Source: Comamonas sp. lk (GTDB lineage: Bacteria; Pseudomonadota; Gammaproteobacteria; Burkholderiales; Burkholderiaceae_C). Taken from it: 46,875 nt of DNA. Made by a program: the position numbers and the translations under genes. Position 1 is the first letter of the stretch. Every line of letters starts with the position of its first letter. The stretch is taken from NCBI GenBank assembly GCA_945861345.1, contig CAMATX010000008.1:1-46875 (forward strand), written 5' to 3'. Positions 9,751 through 17,943 of this stretch are shown piece by piece. The notes below the pieces were generated by a model. It was not told the origin of the DNA, ran no database searches, and saw only the letters and a list, made by a program, of their open reading frames with translations.

Positions 9751-10788
9751 TTACTTGTAGGCAATGGGTTTTCCGGCGCCGTCTTTCACTTCAGCCCAGG
9801 ATTTTTGAATCGCAGCTACCACGGCCGGCGGCATTGGGACATAGTCCAGGTCGGCAGCCGCTTTTTCACCATTGGCATAAGCCCAGTTAAAAAACTTCAG
9901 CGCTTCTGCCGCATTGGCCGGCTTGTCTTGCTTGGTGTGCATCAAGATATACGTGGCGCCGCTGATGGGCCAGGCGTCTTTGCCTTGCTGGTTGGTAAGG
10001 ATCTGAAAAAAGGATTTATTCCAGTCCGCGCCGGCAGCCGCCGCCTTAAAGGTGTCGTCTTCGGGTTTGACAAAAACACCGGCCGCGTTTTGCACGATGG
10101 CGTAGGTCATTTTGTTTTGCTTGACGTAGGAATATTCCACATAACCGAGCGAATTGGGCAAGCGGCCAACAAATGCTGCCACGCCTTCATTGCCCTTGCC
10201 ACCCGCGCCAACTGGCCAGTTCACGGCAGTGCCCTCGCCTACTTTGGTCTTCCACTCGGGGCTGACTTTGCTCAGGTAATTGGTAAAGATGAACGTCGTA
10301 CCCGAACCGTCGGCACGACGCACTTGGGCGATGGCGGCATCCGGCAAAGCCACATCGGGGTTGAGCGCTTTGATGGCCGGGTCGTTCCAACGCGCCACTT
10401 TGCCCAAAAAGATGTCTGCCAGCAAAGTGCCGGTCAGCTTGAGTTGGCCGGGCTTAATGCCTGCCACATTGAGAACGGGCACCACGCCACCAATGACGGT
10501 GGGAAACTGAATTTGGCCCTTGGTTTTGAGCACTTCGTCGGTTAACGGCATGTCCGTGGCACCAAAATCCACGGTTTTGGAGTCAATTTGCTTGATACCA
10601 CCGCCCGAACCGATGGACTGGTAATTAACCTTCACGCCGGTCAATTTGTTGTAGTCAGAGGCCCATTTGGAATAAATCGGAGCAGGAAAGGTCGCGCCCG
10701 CACCGGTAATTTCTTGGGCTTGCACGCCGGTGGTCGCTGCCAAAGCCAGTGCGGCCGCCAGGAACGAATAAGGAAACACGTTTTTCAT
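9751..10788 (-). CDS. pstS: periplasmic phosphate-binding protein PstS
   Basis: Solute-binding protein that captures phosphate in the periplasm and delivers it to PstCA. The 345-aa precursor starts [17 protein letters not shown] with a signal peptide cleaved after VQAQ, followed by the conserved mature start [17 protein letters not shown]. Phosphate-binding loop residues are visible in [19 protein letters not shown] and [17 protein letters not shown] chose ATG 10788 over the longer frame to 10833 because AAAGGTG lies just upstream and the signal peptide then has normal length. It is the first gene of the operon, behind the Pho box at 10839-10856. Confidence 0.97.
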   Translation of the reverse strand: MKNVFPYSFLAAALALAATTGVQAQEITGAGATFPAPIYSKWASDYNKLTGVKVNYQSIGSGGGIKQIDSKTVDFGATDMPLTDEVLKTKGQIQFPTVIGGVVPVLNVAGIKPGQLKLTGTLLADIFLGKVARWNDPAIKALNPDVALPDAAIAQVRRADGSGTTFIFTNYLSKVSPEWKTKVGEGTAVNWPVGAGGKGNEGVAAFVGRLPNSLGYVEYSYVKQNKMTYAIVQNAAGVFVKPEDDTFKAAAAGADWNKSFFQILTNQQGKDAWPISGATYILMHTKQDKPANAAEALKFFNWAYANGEKAAADLDYVPMPPAVVAAIQKSWAEVKDGAGKPIAYK

Positions 10789-10838
10789 AAGACACCTTTG
10801 AAGTGGTTTGCGGAACCGGGCAACTTTAAGCATGATTT

Positions 10839-10856
10839 ATGACAGTTTAATGACAT
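10839..10856 (-). promoter_or_regulatory. Pho box upstream of pstS
   Basis: Read on the minus strand, this is ATGTCAT-TAAA-CTGTCAT: two 7-bp repeats at 11-bp spacing, matching the PhoB consensus CTGTCAT-N4-CTGTCAT at 13 of 14 repeat positions. A -10-like TAAAGT (10828-10823) lies 10 bp downstream, the usual spacing where PhoB replaces -35 contacts. The pstS ATG is about 50 bp further on. Confidence 0.88.
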
Positions 10857-10914
10857 TTCCAGGCATTGGACGCAAGGCCAGAAATATTCTGCGTTAGCTT
10901 ATTTGATATCATTT

Positions 10915-10932
10915 TTGTCACATATTTGTCAC
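10915..10932 (+). promoter_or_regulatory. Pho box upstream of the fasciclin lipoprotein gene
   Basis: The sequence TTGTCAC-ATAT-TTGTCAC is a perfect direct repeat with 11-bp spacing on the plus strand, close to the PhoB consensus. A -10-like TATTCT (10943-10948) begins 10 bp after it, the same geometry as at pstS. The next gene starts at 10976. Confidence 0.75.
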
Positions 10933-10975
10933 GTTATGTTTTTATTCTCGGGCTTTTCTAACCGGAGATATTGCC

Positions 10976-11476
10976 ATGTCGACTCAAACCACGTTCCAAA
11001 CCGCACGCCGCCTTGTACTGGTCCTGACTGCCACCGCCTGGCTGGGCGCATGTGCCACCGTTCAAAAGCCGCTCAGCATTGCTGACACGATTGCGAACTC
11101 CCCTTCGCTCAGCACCCTGAGCGGCCTCGTGAAAAGCGCTGGCCTGACCGAAACACTGCAAGGCGCCGGACCTTTCACCGTGTTTGCACCCAGCAACGAG
11201 GCCTTCAAAGCTGTTCCAGCCGCCACCATGCAAGACCTGGGCAAAGACCCCGCCAAGCTGAAAAACCTGCTGACTTATCACGCTGTCAGCGGCGCACTGT
11301 TGGCCAAAGATGTAAAAAACAGCAATGCCAAAGCACTCAACGGCGATACGCTCGCATTGTCCAAAGCAGGTGACTTTGTCACGGTGGAAAACGCCGCAGT
11401 CACGCAGGCCGACGTGGTAGCGACCAATGGCGTCATCCACATTGTTGACGCTGTGATGACACCTCCCAAGAAATAA
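10976..11476 (+). CDS. fasciclin (FAS1)-domain lipoprotein
   Basis: A 166-aa protein with a lipoprotein signal peptide (lipobox LGAC, Cys26) and one FAS1 domain. FAS1 motifs are visible: GPFTVFAPSNEAFKAVP (H1 box), LLTYHAVSGAL, and the C-terminal VVATNGVIHIVDAVMTPP (H2 box). FAS1 domains mediate adhesion or protein-protein contacts in the envelope; the bacterial ligand is generally unknown. The start has GGAG 8 nt upstream. It is transcribed divergently from pstS, has its own Pho box and a strong terminator, and is therefore predicted to be a single-gene, phosphate-starvation-induced unit. I infer an envelope role under phosphate limitation, but nothing in the sequence gives the partner. Confidence 0.92.
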   Translation: MSTQTTFQTARRLVLVLTATAWLGACATVQKPLSIADTIANSPSLSTLSGLVKSAGLTETLQGAGPFTVFAPSNEAFKAVPAATMQDLGKDPAKLKNLLTYHAVSGALLAKDVKNSNAKALNGDTLALSKAGDFVTVENAAVTQADVVATNGVIHIVDAVMTPPKK

Positions 11477-11518
11477 GTGGCACGTTGGGTGGGTACACCG
11501 CCCACACAAGGCCCCTGC

Positions 11519-11544
11519 AGCCCGGCTACGCCGGGCTTTTCTTT
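11519..11544 (+). terminator. intrinsic terminator after the fasciclin gene
   Basis: An 8-bp perfect stem AGCCCGGC/GCCGGGCT with a 3-nt loop, followed by TTTCTTT. It separates the fasciclin gene from ppx on the same strand. Confidence 0.88.
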
Positions 11545-11610
11545 GCGCATTGCGCCGAGGTGCTATTCTTAGCTGCTCACCCCAGTTTCAAGCTCAATTT
11601 ACGGTTATTC

Positions 11611-13098
11611 ATGTCTCTTCCCACACGTTTGGCAGCCATTGACCTGGGCTCCAACAGCTTTCGGCTGGAAATCGGCCAACTTTCCCATGGTGCCTTTGAG
11701 CGCACCGAATACATCAAAGAATCCGTGCGCCAAGGCGCAGGCATGGACAGCGAGCGCAATTTGACCGACGCGGCCATGCAGGCCGGCTGGGATTGTTTGG
11801 CCCGCTTTGGCGAGCGTTTGGCGGGCTTTAAGCCTGCACAGGTGCGTGCCGTGGCAACGCAAACGCTGCGCGAAGCGCGCAACCGCAACTACTTTTTGGA
11901 GCGCGCGGTGCAAGTCCTGGGGTTTCCCATTGACGTCATTTCCGGGAGGGAAGAGGCGCGCCTGATCTACAAGGGCGTCTCCCACCTACTGCCCCCTTCG
12001 CCTGAGCGGCGCTTGGTGGTTGACATCGGCGGGCGCTCCACCGAGCTCATTTTGGGCGAGCAGCACACACCACGGGTTTTGGAGTCATTTCGCGTAGGCA
12101 GTATTGCCTGGTCAACGCGCTATTTTCCCGATGGGCAATGGCGCCGAAAAGCTTTCGAAACGGCCGAAGTAGCGGCCAAAGCAGTGCTGGAGGGTGCCAT
12201 AGAGGCCTACGGACCCACAAAATGGGATGTTGCCTATGGCTCGGCGGGCACCGTCAGCGCCGTCAGCGAGGCGCTGTTGGCGGGCGGTTGGCCCGAGGGG
12301 GTCGTCACTCCCGAAGGGTTGGACTGGTTGCGCGAACGCCTCATTGCGGCCGAATCGGCCGACAGCACCAAAGTGGCGGGCTTGCGTGAGGACCGTAAGG
12401 CCATCATTGCCGGGGGTTTGAGTGTGACGCGCGCCTTGTTCAGCTTGCTGGGAATTAGCCGCATGCACCCGACTGCGGGCGGTCTTCGCCACGGCCTGAT
12501 TTGCCAAATGCATGGCTCGCGCGAGGATGCCTCCGACCTGCGGGCCAAGACCGTAGACCGTCTGGCCACTAAATTCAACGTCGATAAAACCCATGGTGCA
12601 CGCGTCGGTGCGGTGGCCACCACGTTGCTGACGCACCTGCTGCCTGCCAAGGTCGAAGATGCCATCCGTCCTGAGCGAAAACTCAAATGGGCGGCGCAGC
12701 TGCACGAAATAGGCAGCCATATTTCCCACAGCGACTACCACAAGCACGGCGCCTACATCTTGCAAAACGCGGACGCCATGGGATTCTCACTGGACGAGTT
12801 GCACCGCTTGAGCGTGCTGGTGCTGGGCCACCGGGGCAAGCTGCGCAAAATAGAGGAGGAGCTGGCACTGCCAGAGCTGCGTGCGCAGCTGGTGGCCCTG
12901 CGTGTGGCCGTCATCCTGTGCCATGCGCGGCGCGATCCGCAGCCCGACTGCGTATGGGTGCAATCCAGCAAATCGGCCCTCACTTTGTTTTGCACGCGGG
13001 CCTGGGCGACCGAGTTCCCCCAGTCGGCCTATCTGCTGCGCGAAGAGGCGCTGGCTTGGCAAAAGACGCCCTGGCCGCTGGAATTTGTTGAAGTCTGA
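11611..13098 (+). CDS. ppx: exopolyphosphatase Ppx/GppA
   Basis: Hydrolyses terminal phosphates from inorganic polyphosphate, and in the GppA sense pppGpp. The 495-aa protein has the ASKHA phosphatase fold. Phosphate loop 1 is LAAIDLGSNSFRLEI near the N-terminus, loop 2 is VVDIGGRSTELILG, followed by GSIAWSTRYF, and a C-terminal HD-like region contains LHEIGSHISHSDYHKHGAYIL. The open frame begins at 11485, but ATG 11611 fits the family start and the upstream part overlaps the fasciclin terminator. It converges on sixA-ppk, so synthesis and breakdown of polyphosphate are encoded tail to tail. Confidence 0.95.
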   Translation: MSLPTRLAAIDLGSNSFRLEIGQLSHGAFERTEYIKESVRQGAGMDSERNLTDAAMQAGWDCLARFGERLAGFKPAQVRAVATQTLREARNRNYFLERAVQVLGFPIDVISGREEARLIYKGVSHLLPPSPERRLVVDIGGRSTELILGEQHTPRVLESFRVGSIAWSTRYFPDGQWRRKAFETAEVAAKAVLEGAIEAYGPTKWDVAYGSAGTVSAVSEALLAGGWPEGVVTPEGLDWLRERLIAAESADSTKVAGLREDRKAIIAGGLSVTRALFSLLGISRMHPTAGGLRHGLICQMHGSREDASDLRAKTVDRLATKFNVDKTHGARVGAVATTLLTHLLPAKVEDAIRPERKLKWAAQLHEIGSHISHSDYHKHGAYILQNADAMGFSLDELHRLSVLVLGHRGKLRKIEEELALPELRAQLVALRVAVILCHARRDPQPDCVWVQSSKSALTLFCTRAWATEFPQSAYLLREEALAWQKTPWPLEFVEV

Positions 13099-13217
13099 TA
13101 TTTCCGCGCATTTCTAGGGGGCTGCGGCCCCTCGTAACACCTGTTGTGCAATACGGCTGGTTCAGCGGGGATTTCAGGGTGCTTGCGCCCGACTGAAGAC
13201 TCGCCCCCAGCCTCGGC

Positions 13218-13679
13218 CTACAGCATGTCAGGAGACTGCACGCTGAGCAAAGTGGTTTCACTTTGGCCATTGCGCTCGCGGTAGCGCAGCCACCAGACAG
13301 CGCCTTTTTTCACCGACATCGCCTGCCCTTGCTGGCCCAGCAAACGCGCGATAGTTTGACCGAGCGTGGGCTGGTGCCCTACCAGCAATACGCACACCGG
13401 CGAGTCGGGCCAATGCGCCAAAGCGAGCAACTCATCGACCCCGGACAAAGGCGCCAAGGCCGGTGCGATCTTGAATTTGCGGTCCAAGGCACGGGCTGTT
13501 TGCTCGGCCCGCAAGGCGGGGCTGGCAAACACTTTGGTGCCGGCGGGCAATTGGCGGTCCAGCCAGGCGCCCATGCGCTGGGCTTGCTTTTCGCCACGCG
13601 GTGTCAGGCCGCGCAGCATGTCATCGCCGACCAACTCCAAGTCGATGGCTTCCGCGTGGCGCCACAAAACCAAATCCAT
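13218..13679 (-). CDS. sixA: SixA-type phosphohistidine phosphatase
   Basis: Histidine phosphatase of 153 aa. The catalytic RHA motif lies at MDLVLWRHAEA, a second arginine in SPALRAEQTA, and the distal catalytic histidine in LLVGHQPTLGQ. E. coli SixA dephosphorylates histidine phosphotransfer proteins; which partner applies here is not visible. The frame could start at GTG 13688, overlapping the ppk stop, but ATG 13679 has GGAG 8 nt upstream and is preferred. It is co-transcribed after ppk, with only a few bases between them. Confidence 0.9.
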   Translation of the reverse strand: MDLVLWRHAEAIDLELVGDDMLRGLTPRGEKQAQRMGAWLDRQLPAGTKVFASPALRAEQTARALDRKFKIAPALAPLSGVDELLALAHWPDSPVCVLLVGHQPTLGQTIARLLGQQGQAMSVKKGAVWWLRYRERNGQSETTLLSVQSPDML

Positions 13680-13684
13680 GGTCT

Positions 13685-15787
13685 TCACTCCTTAGCTTGC
13701 TCAGCACTGTGCAAGGCGTAGCGCGCCATCAGCGCAGTTTGGGCGCTGTGCCCACTGTGGGGCGCTTGGCCCCGCACGGCGAGGTAGCTGCCGTCTGGCT
13801 GCATCTCCCAGGCATCCAAACCATCGTGCATATAGGCCAGCAGGCACTCATCAATAAGGCGTTGGCGCTGCGCCGGGTCGCTGACCGGCCAGGCCAGCTC
13901 AATGCGACGCACCATATTGCGGTTCATCCAGTCTGCGCTGGACAAATACAGTTCGTCCTGCGTGCCCACCCGGAAGTAAAACACCCGCGAATGCTCTAAA
14001 AACCGGCCAATGATGGAGCGCACCCGGATGCGCTCGCTCAGGCCTGGCACCTGAGCAGGCAGCATGCAAGCGCCACGTACGATCAGATCGATCTGCACGC
14101 CACACTGCGCAGCCTCCAGCATGGCAGCAATCAAGGCGTGGTCGGTCAGGGAATTCATCTTGGCGACCAAACGCGTGGACTGGCCGCTGGCCGCTGCGGC
14201 GCCTAATTGCCCAATCTTCTTTATCAGTTGCTTGTGCAAGTGAAAAGGGGCCATCCACATTTTTTTGAGCGGGGCCAATTTGCTTTGGCTTGCCAGGTGT
14301 ACAAAGACATTTTCCATGTCCTGGGTCAGCGCCGCATCGGCCGTGAGATGGCTGATATCGGTATAGAGGCTGGCGGTGCGCGGGTTGTAGTTACCGGTGG
14401 ACAAATGGCCATAGCGTTTGAGCTGCTTGCCCTCGCGGCGAGTCACCAGCAGCATCTTGGCGTGGGTTTTCAGGCCGACCACACCATAGACGACTTGGGC
14501 GCCGATGGATTCGAGCATTTCTGCCCAGTTGATATTGGCTTCTTCATCAAAGCGCGCTTTGATCTCCACCACCACGGTCACCTCTTTGCCGCGACGCACC
14601 GCCTCGCGCAGCAAGTCCATGATGGTCGAGTCCGCGCCGGCCCGGTAAATGGTCTGCTTGATCGCCAGCACCTGCGGGTCATGGACGGCTGCACGCAAAA
14701 ACAGCAGCACACCCTCAAAGCTTTCAAAAGGCTGGTGAAACACCATGTCCCCGCGCCGCAGCTGCTCGAACAAATTGGCTGACAGGTCCATTTGCACAGG
14801 CGCCGGTGCTTTGTAGGCGGGGAAACACAGCTCGGGCCGCTCCAACAGGTCGATCATTTGGGTCAGGCGCACCAAATTAACCGGGCCATGTACGCGGTAC
14901 AGCGCCAATTCGGGCAGATCAAACTGCTTCAGCAGGAACTGGGCCAGGTGGGCCGAGCAACTGGCGGACACCTCTAAACGCACAGCCTCGCCATAGTGAC
15001 GGTGCACCAGGCCTTGGCGCAGTGCCATACGTAAATTCTGCACGTCGTCCTCGTCCACCGCGAGGTCGGAATGGCGGGTGACCCGAAATTGTGAAAACTG
15101 CCCCACGCTGCGGCCGGCGAACAGCTCGGCCAGATGGGCGCGGATCACGCTGGTCAGTGCGACAAAGACGGCGCCGCCGCCGGCCAGGGCGTCCGGCATA
15201 CGAATAATGCGCGGCAGCACCCGGGGCACTTTAACGATGGCAATCTCGTTAGAGCGGCCAAAAGCGTCATCACCACCCAGCCGGACAATAAAGTTCAGCG
15301 CCTTGTTGGCAACCTGCGGAAACGGGTGCGCAGGGTCCAAACCAACAGGAATGAGCAAAGGGCGCACTTCGCGCTCAAAGTATTGTTTGACCCAGCGCCG
15401 TTGCTCCGCATTGCGCTCGCCGTGGGAGATGAGCCGGATGCCCTTGGCCTGCAGGGCGGGCAGCAGGACATCGTTGTAATGCGCATACTGACGCTCTACA
15501 AGGTGGTGCAGCGATTCCGATAGGCGCTGGAAAGATTTGACGGAGAAACTGCCGCGCTTGTCGCCACTGCGCGCTGCCGTTAGGTGCGGTTCGCTTCGCA
15601 CCTCGAAAAACTCGTCCAAATTGGAGGAGACGATGCACAAATACCGCAGGCGCTCCAGTACGGGAACATCGTCCCTGCAGGCCCAGCTAAAGACCCGCTC
15701 GTTAAATGAAATCAAGCTGTGATCGCGGTCCCACAGTTGCGCGGAGGCCGAATCTTGGAAGCCAACGGAAGTTTGCTGCACGGTCAT
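13685..15787 (-). CDS. ppk1: polyphosphate kinase 1
   Basis: Makes inorganic polyphosphate from ATP gamma-phosphate, reversibly. The 700-aa protein has the usual PPK1 layout: N domain (WDRDHSLISFNERVF), head domain, and two PLD-like catalytic domains. The autophosphorylated histidine is His442 in GLKTHAKMLLV, followed by YGHLSTGNYNPRTA. The second histidine lies in FLEHSRVFYF, and SSADWMNRNM comes later. Start ATG 15787. It lies upstream of sixA and converges with ppx. No convincing Pho box was found directly upstream of it. Confidence 0.97.
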   Translation of the reverse strand: MTVQQTSVGFQDSASAQLWDRDHSLISFNERVFSWACRDDVPVLERLRYLCIVSSNLDEFFEVRSEPHLTAARSGDKRGSFSVKSFQRLSESLHHLVERQYAHYNDVLLPALQAKGIRLISHGERNAEQRRWVKQYFEREVRPLLIPVGLDPAHPFPQVANKALNFIVRLGGDDAFGRSNEIAIVKVPRVLPRIIRMPDALAGGGAVFVALTSVIRAHLAELFAGRSVGQFSQFRVTRHSDLAVDEDDVQNLRMALRQGLVHRHYGEAVRLEVSASCSAHLAQFLLKQFDLPELALYRVHGPVNLVRLTQMIDLLERPELCFPAYKAPAPVQMDLSANLFEQLRRGDMVFHQPFESFEGVLLFLRAAVHDPQVLAIKQTIYRAGADSTIMDLLREAVRRGKEVTVVVEIKARFDEEANINWAEMLESIGAQVVYGVVGLKTHAKMLLVTRREGKQLKRYGHLSTGNYNPRTASLYTDISHLTADAALTQDMENVFVHLASQSKLAPLKKMWMAPFHLHKQLIKKIGQLGAAAASGQSTRLVAKMNSLTDHALIAAMLEAAQCGVQIDLIVRGACMLPAQVPGLSERIRVRSIIGRFLEHSRVFYFRVGTQDELYLSSADWMNRNMVRRIELAWPVSDPAQRQRLIDECLLAYMHDGLDAWEMQPDGSYLAVRGQAPHSGHSAQTALMARYALHSAEQAKE

Positions 15788-16239
15788 AGTTTTCTAAGTT
15801 GCCTCATCTAACACCAGCAGGCGTAGCGGCTAGCTTACTTCAGGCCTGTGACGCACCCGCAAATCAACGCCGATGACGGGCCAAATTGTCCTACTCCCAC
15901 GAAATTATGACCCCATAAGGCGACCCCAGGGAGGTGGCTTCTGACCGAGCAGAGGAAATAACTAAAGATTTTGTGAAATTAAGGCGTCAATTTAATGACA
16001 AATATATTTCAATACCAAGAATACATTCATTTCGGTAAAAGAGTGCAATTACCAAATTGGTATTGCGCAGTAATGACAAACACCCATATTCGTGCGATCT
16101 GTCGACCTCCTGCCACAGGTATTTTGATTTACACGAAATTCACAGATGCGTCATACAAAAAATCAACACTTGCGCGTCGATTCGAAATGCATTTTTGAAT
16201 TTTGGCAATTAGTTCAAACCCTTAATGAAAGATTTATTC
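15788..16239. other. 452-bp AT-rich divergent intergenic region between ppk1 and the porin
   Basis: This is the longest gene-free stretch in the window. Its right half (about 15950-16239) is clearly richer in A and T than the surrounding genes, as expected for a promoter-containing leader. It holds the inverted repeat at 16045-16066. The only open frame, 15995-16198, has no ribosome binding site and no recognisable protein features. I could not place -35 and -10 elements with confidence. Confidence 0.7.
16045..16066. promoter_or_regulatory. 22-bp inverted repeat, candidate operator upstream of the porin
   Basis: The core TACCAA-A-TTGGTA (16050-16062) is a perfect 13-bp palindrome. Outer arms GCAAT and ATTGC extend it to 22 bp with a single-base bulge. 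A matching half-site, ATACCAA, occurs at about 16012-16018. Its size and symmetry suggest a dimeric repressor or activator site; the regulator is unknown. Confidence 0.5.
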
Positions 16240-17337
16240 ATGACATTCAATGCTAAGAAAACCGCCCTGGCACTGGCCTGCGGACTGGTGACTGCAAGCT
16301 CGGTATTCGCACAAACCGCGCCTTCCGTGACGGTCTATGGCCGTATCGAACTGGGCCTGGAAAGCGCTAACGACGGCGCCTTCACCAAAACCATGTTGCA
16401 AAACTTCGCATCGCGTTTTGGCATCAAGGGTGAGCGCGGCTTTAACGGCGACCTGAGCGGTGTTTTCCAAGTGGAAACTGCGTTTTCACCAGAAGACGGC
16501 AAGGCGCAAAATATTGCCACCAACACCGGCTACCTGGCCAGCCGCAACAGCTTTGTGGGACTAAAAAGCAGTTCCCTGGGCACCTTGCTCGTGGGCAACC
16601 ACGACACGCCTTTGAAGTCCTTGGACGCAGGCGGATTTGCCGGTACGCTGACAGGTGAAGGCGAGGCCATGGAGGTGATTATTCACGGCAAGGGCACAAG
16701 ATCCTCAAGCTCCACCAATTTTGATAATGTCCACACCCGTCAGACCAATAACCTAGTGTACTTAAGCCCCAAGTTTGCCGACATGGCGGTCAAGCTGTCT
16801 TACTCGCCCGATGAAACATCGGTAGATGGCAATGCCGCCAGTCAGCCCCTGTATGCCGCTTCTTTGGAGTGGAACAACGGCACCTACAACCTGGGCATCG
16901 CGACCCAAAACAAAGCAGTCTCTACCAAAGCATTTGGCATGAACGCCACCAAATTGACCATGGGCGCCAAAATGGGCAACCTGTCCGGCGCTTTGGTTTT
17001 TAGCGCACTGGACAACCAAGCGCCTTTGGCCGCCAACGCCCGCAAAACCACCAACTCTTTGGTGGTGCTCAACTTCGTGGACGGCCCACGCACCTACCGT
17101 TTCAACTACGGCATGTCAGGCGAATCCTTTTCGGGCGCGCAAGACGACCTGACTATGACCACCTTTGAAGTGGACTACGCTTTGGATAAGCAAACCTATC
17201 TGTACGGCAGCTATAGCCAAATCCAGAACAGCGCAAAGGCCAAGGGTACTTTCGTGAATGCGGATAACTTCCCCGCCGTGGGTGTCGCTGGCAATGATCC
17301 ATCGGCCTTGACCTTGGGCATCCGCTATAACTTCTGA
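16240..17337 (+). CDS. general bacterial porin (GBP/OmpC-like, betaproteobacterial type)
   Basis: Trimeric 16-stranded outer-membrane porin. The 365-aa precursor starts MTFNAKKTALALACG with a signal peptide ending VFAQ, then the conserved first strand SVTVYGRIELGLES. Internal motifs typical of Burkholderiales porins include ASRFGIKGERGFNG, SRNSFVGLKS and GTLLVGNHDTPLK. The C-terminal strand ends GIRYNF, with the terminal Phe recognised by BamA. An in-frame ATG at 16225 is possible; 16240 gives a normal signal peptide and has GAAAG upstream. It stands alone between a long leader and a strong terminator. Substrate preference cannot be read from the sequence. Confidence 0.93.
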   Translation: MTFNAKKTALALACGLVTASSVFAQTAPSVTVYGRIELGLESANDGAFTKTMLQNFASRFGIKGERGFNGDLSGVFQVETAFSPEDGKAQNIATNTGYLASRNSFVGLKSSSLGTLLVGNHDTPLKSLDAGGFAGTLTGEGEAMEVIIHGKGTRSSSSTNFDNVHTRQTNNLVYLSPKFADMAVKLSYSPDETSVDGNAASQPLYAASLEWNNGTYNLGIATQNKAVSTKAFGMNATKLTMGAKMGNLSGALVFSALDNQAPLAANARKTTNSLVVLNFVDGPRTYRFNYGMSGESFSGAQDDLTMTTFEVDYALDKQTYLYGSYSQIQNSAKAKGTFVNADNFPAVGVAGNDPSALTLGIRYNF

Positions 17338-17371
17338 TAGCCTGCCCGCGTACTTAGATTCCTAAAGCTTT

Positions 17372-17401
17372 GCGGCCACCCAGAAGGTGGCCGCTTTTTT
17401 T
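17372..17401 (+). terminator. intrinsic terminator after the porin gene
   Basis: A perfect 9-bp stem GCGGCCACC/GGTGGCCGC with loop CAGAA, followed by seven T residues, 34 bp after the porin stop. Confidence 0.95.
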
Positions 17402-17433
17402 GGTTCAAAAACTTGGGCTTGCACGCGAAATTC

Positions 17434-17943
17434 TCAGTCCAGCCACTTTTGCAAAAACTGTGCTTGCCCTGCCGATGGGTCAAGCTGGTAATTGGCAAAC
17501 CCCAGGGACGCGTAGGTCGCCATAGCAGGCGCATTGCCCGAGAGAACCTCTAAGGTCAGCTTGCACGCACCGCGCGCGCGGGCCAAAGACTCCACCAAAC
17601 CCAGCATGGCTGCAGCAATGCCTTGGCCGCGTGCTGACGCAATCACCACGACGTCATGAACGTTGACCAAGGGCTTACAGGCAAAAGTCGAAAAGCCTTC
17701 AAAGCAATTGACCAGTCCGACAGGCTCCACTTGGCTTGCATCGGCAAAAGCCAACACACTAAAAGCCTGCGAACGCGCCGCCAAGGCCTGCACGATGTGC
17801 GCTTTAGCGAAATCTGACAAAAGATGCCCTCCGCCCATGGGATCGCGGGCGTAGTTGTCGAGCAAATCGACCAATGCACGCGCATGCAAGGCACTGGCGT
17901 AATCAGCCTGGCAAATGAAGGGCGGTTTCGCAGCCGACTTCAT
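17434..17943 (-). CDS. GNAT-family N-acetyltransferase, substrate unknown
   Basis: A 169-aa protein with the GNAT fold. The acetyl-CoA-binding motif A is [18 protein letters not shown] (the R/Q-x-x-G-x-G/A pyrophosphate loop), and motif B is in [21 protein letters not shown]. Its ATG overlaps the glmM stop by 4 bp (ATGA), so it is translationally coupled to phosphoglucosamine mutase. That placement hints at amino-sugar or envelope metabolism, but GNAT enzymes act on many amines and position alone does not settle it. It is followed by about 30 bp and then the convergent porin terminator region. Confidence 0.85.
   Translation of the reverse strand: MKSAAKPPFICQADYASALHARALVDLLDNYARDPMGGGHLLSDFAKAHIVQALAARSQAFSVLAFADASQVEPVGLVNCFEGFSTFACKPLVNVHDVVVIASARGQGIAAAMLGLVESLARARGACKLTLEVLSGNAPAMATYASLGFANYQLDPSAGQAQFLQKWLD

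Noticed and set aside
13114-13132. Inverted repeat AGGGG/CCCCT after ppx as a terminator
   Set aside because: The stem is only 5 bp with a mismatch inside and there is no T run.
15985-16008. Possible Pho box on the minus strand upstream of ppk1 (TTGTCAT-TAAA-TTGACGC)
   Set aside because: Only one half matches the consensus, and it lies about 200 bp from the gene without a matching -10 at 10 bp.
15995-16198. 67-codon open frame before the porin
   Set aside because: No ribosome binding site, no recognisable domain, and it lies in AT-rich leader DNA; best seen as chance.
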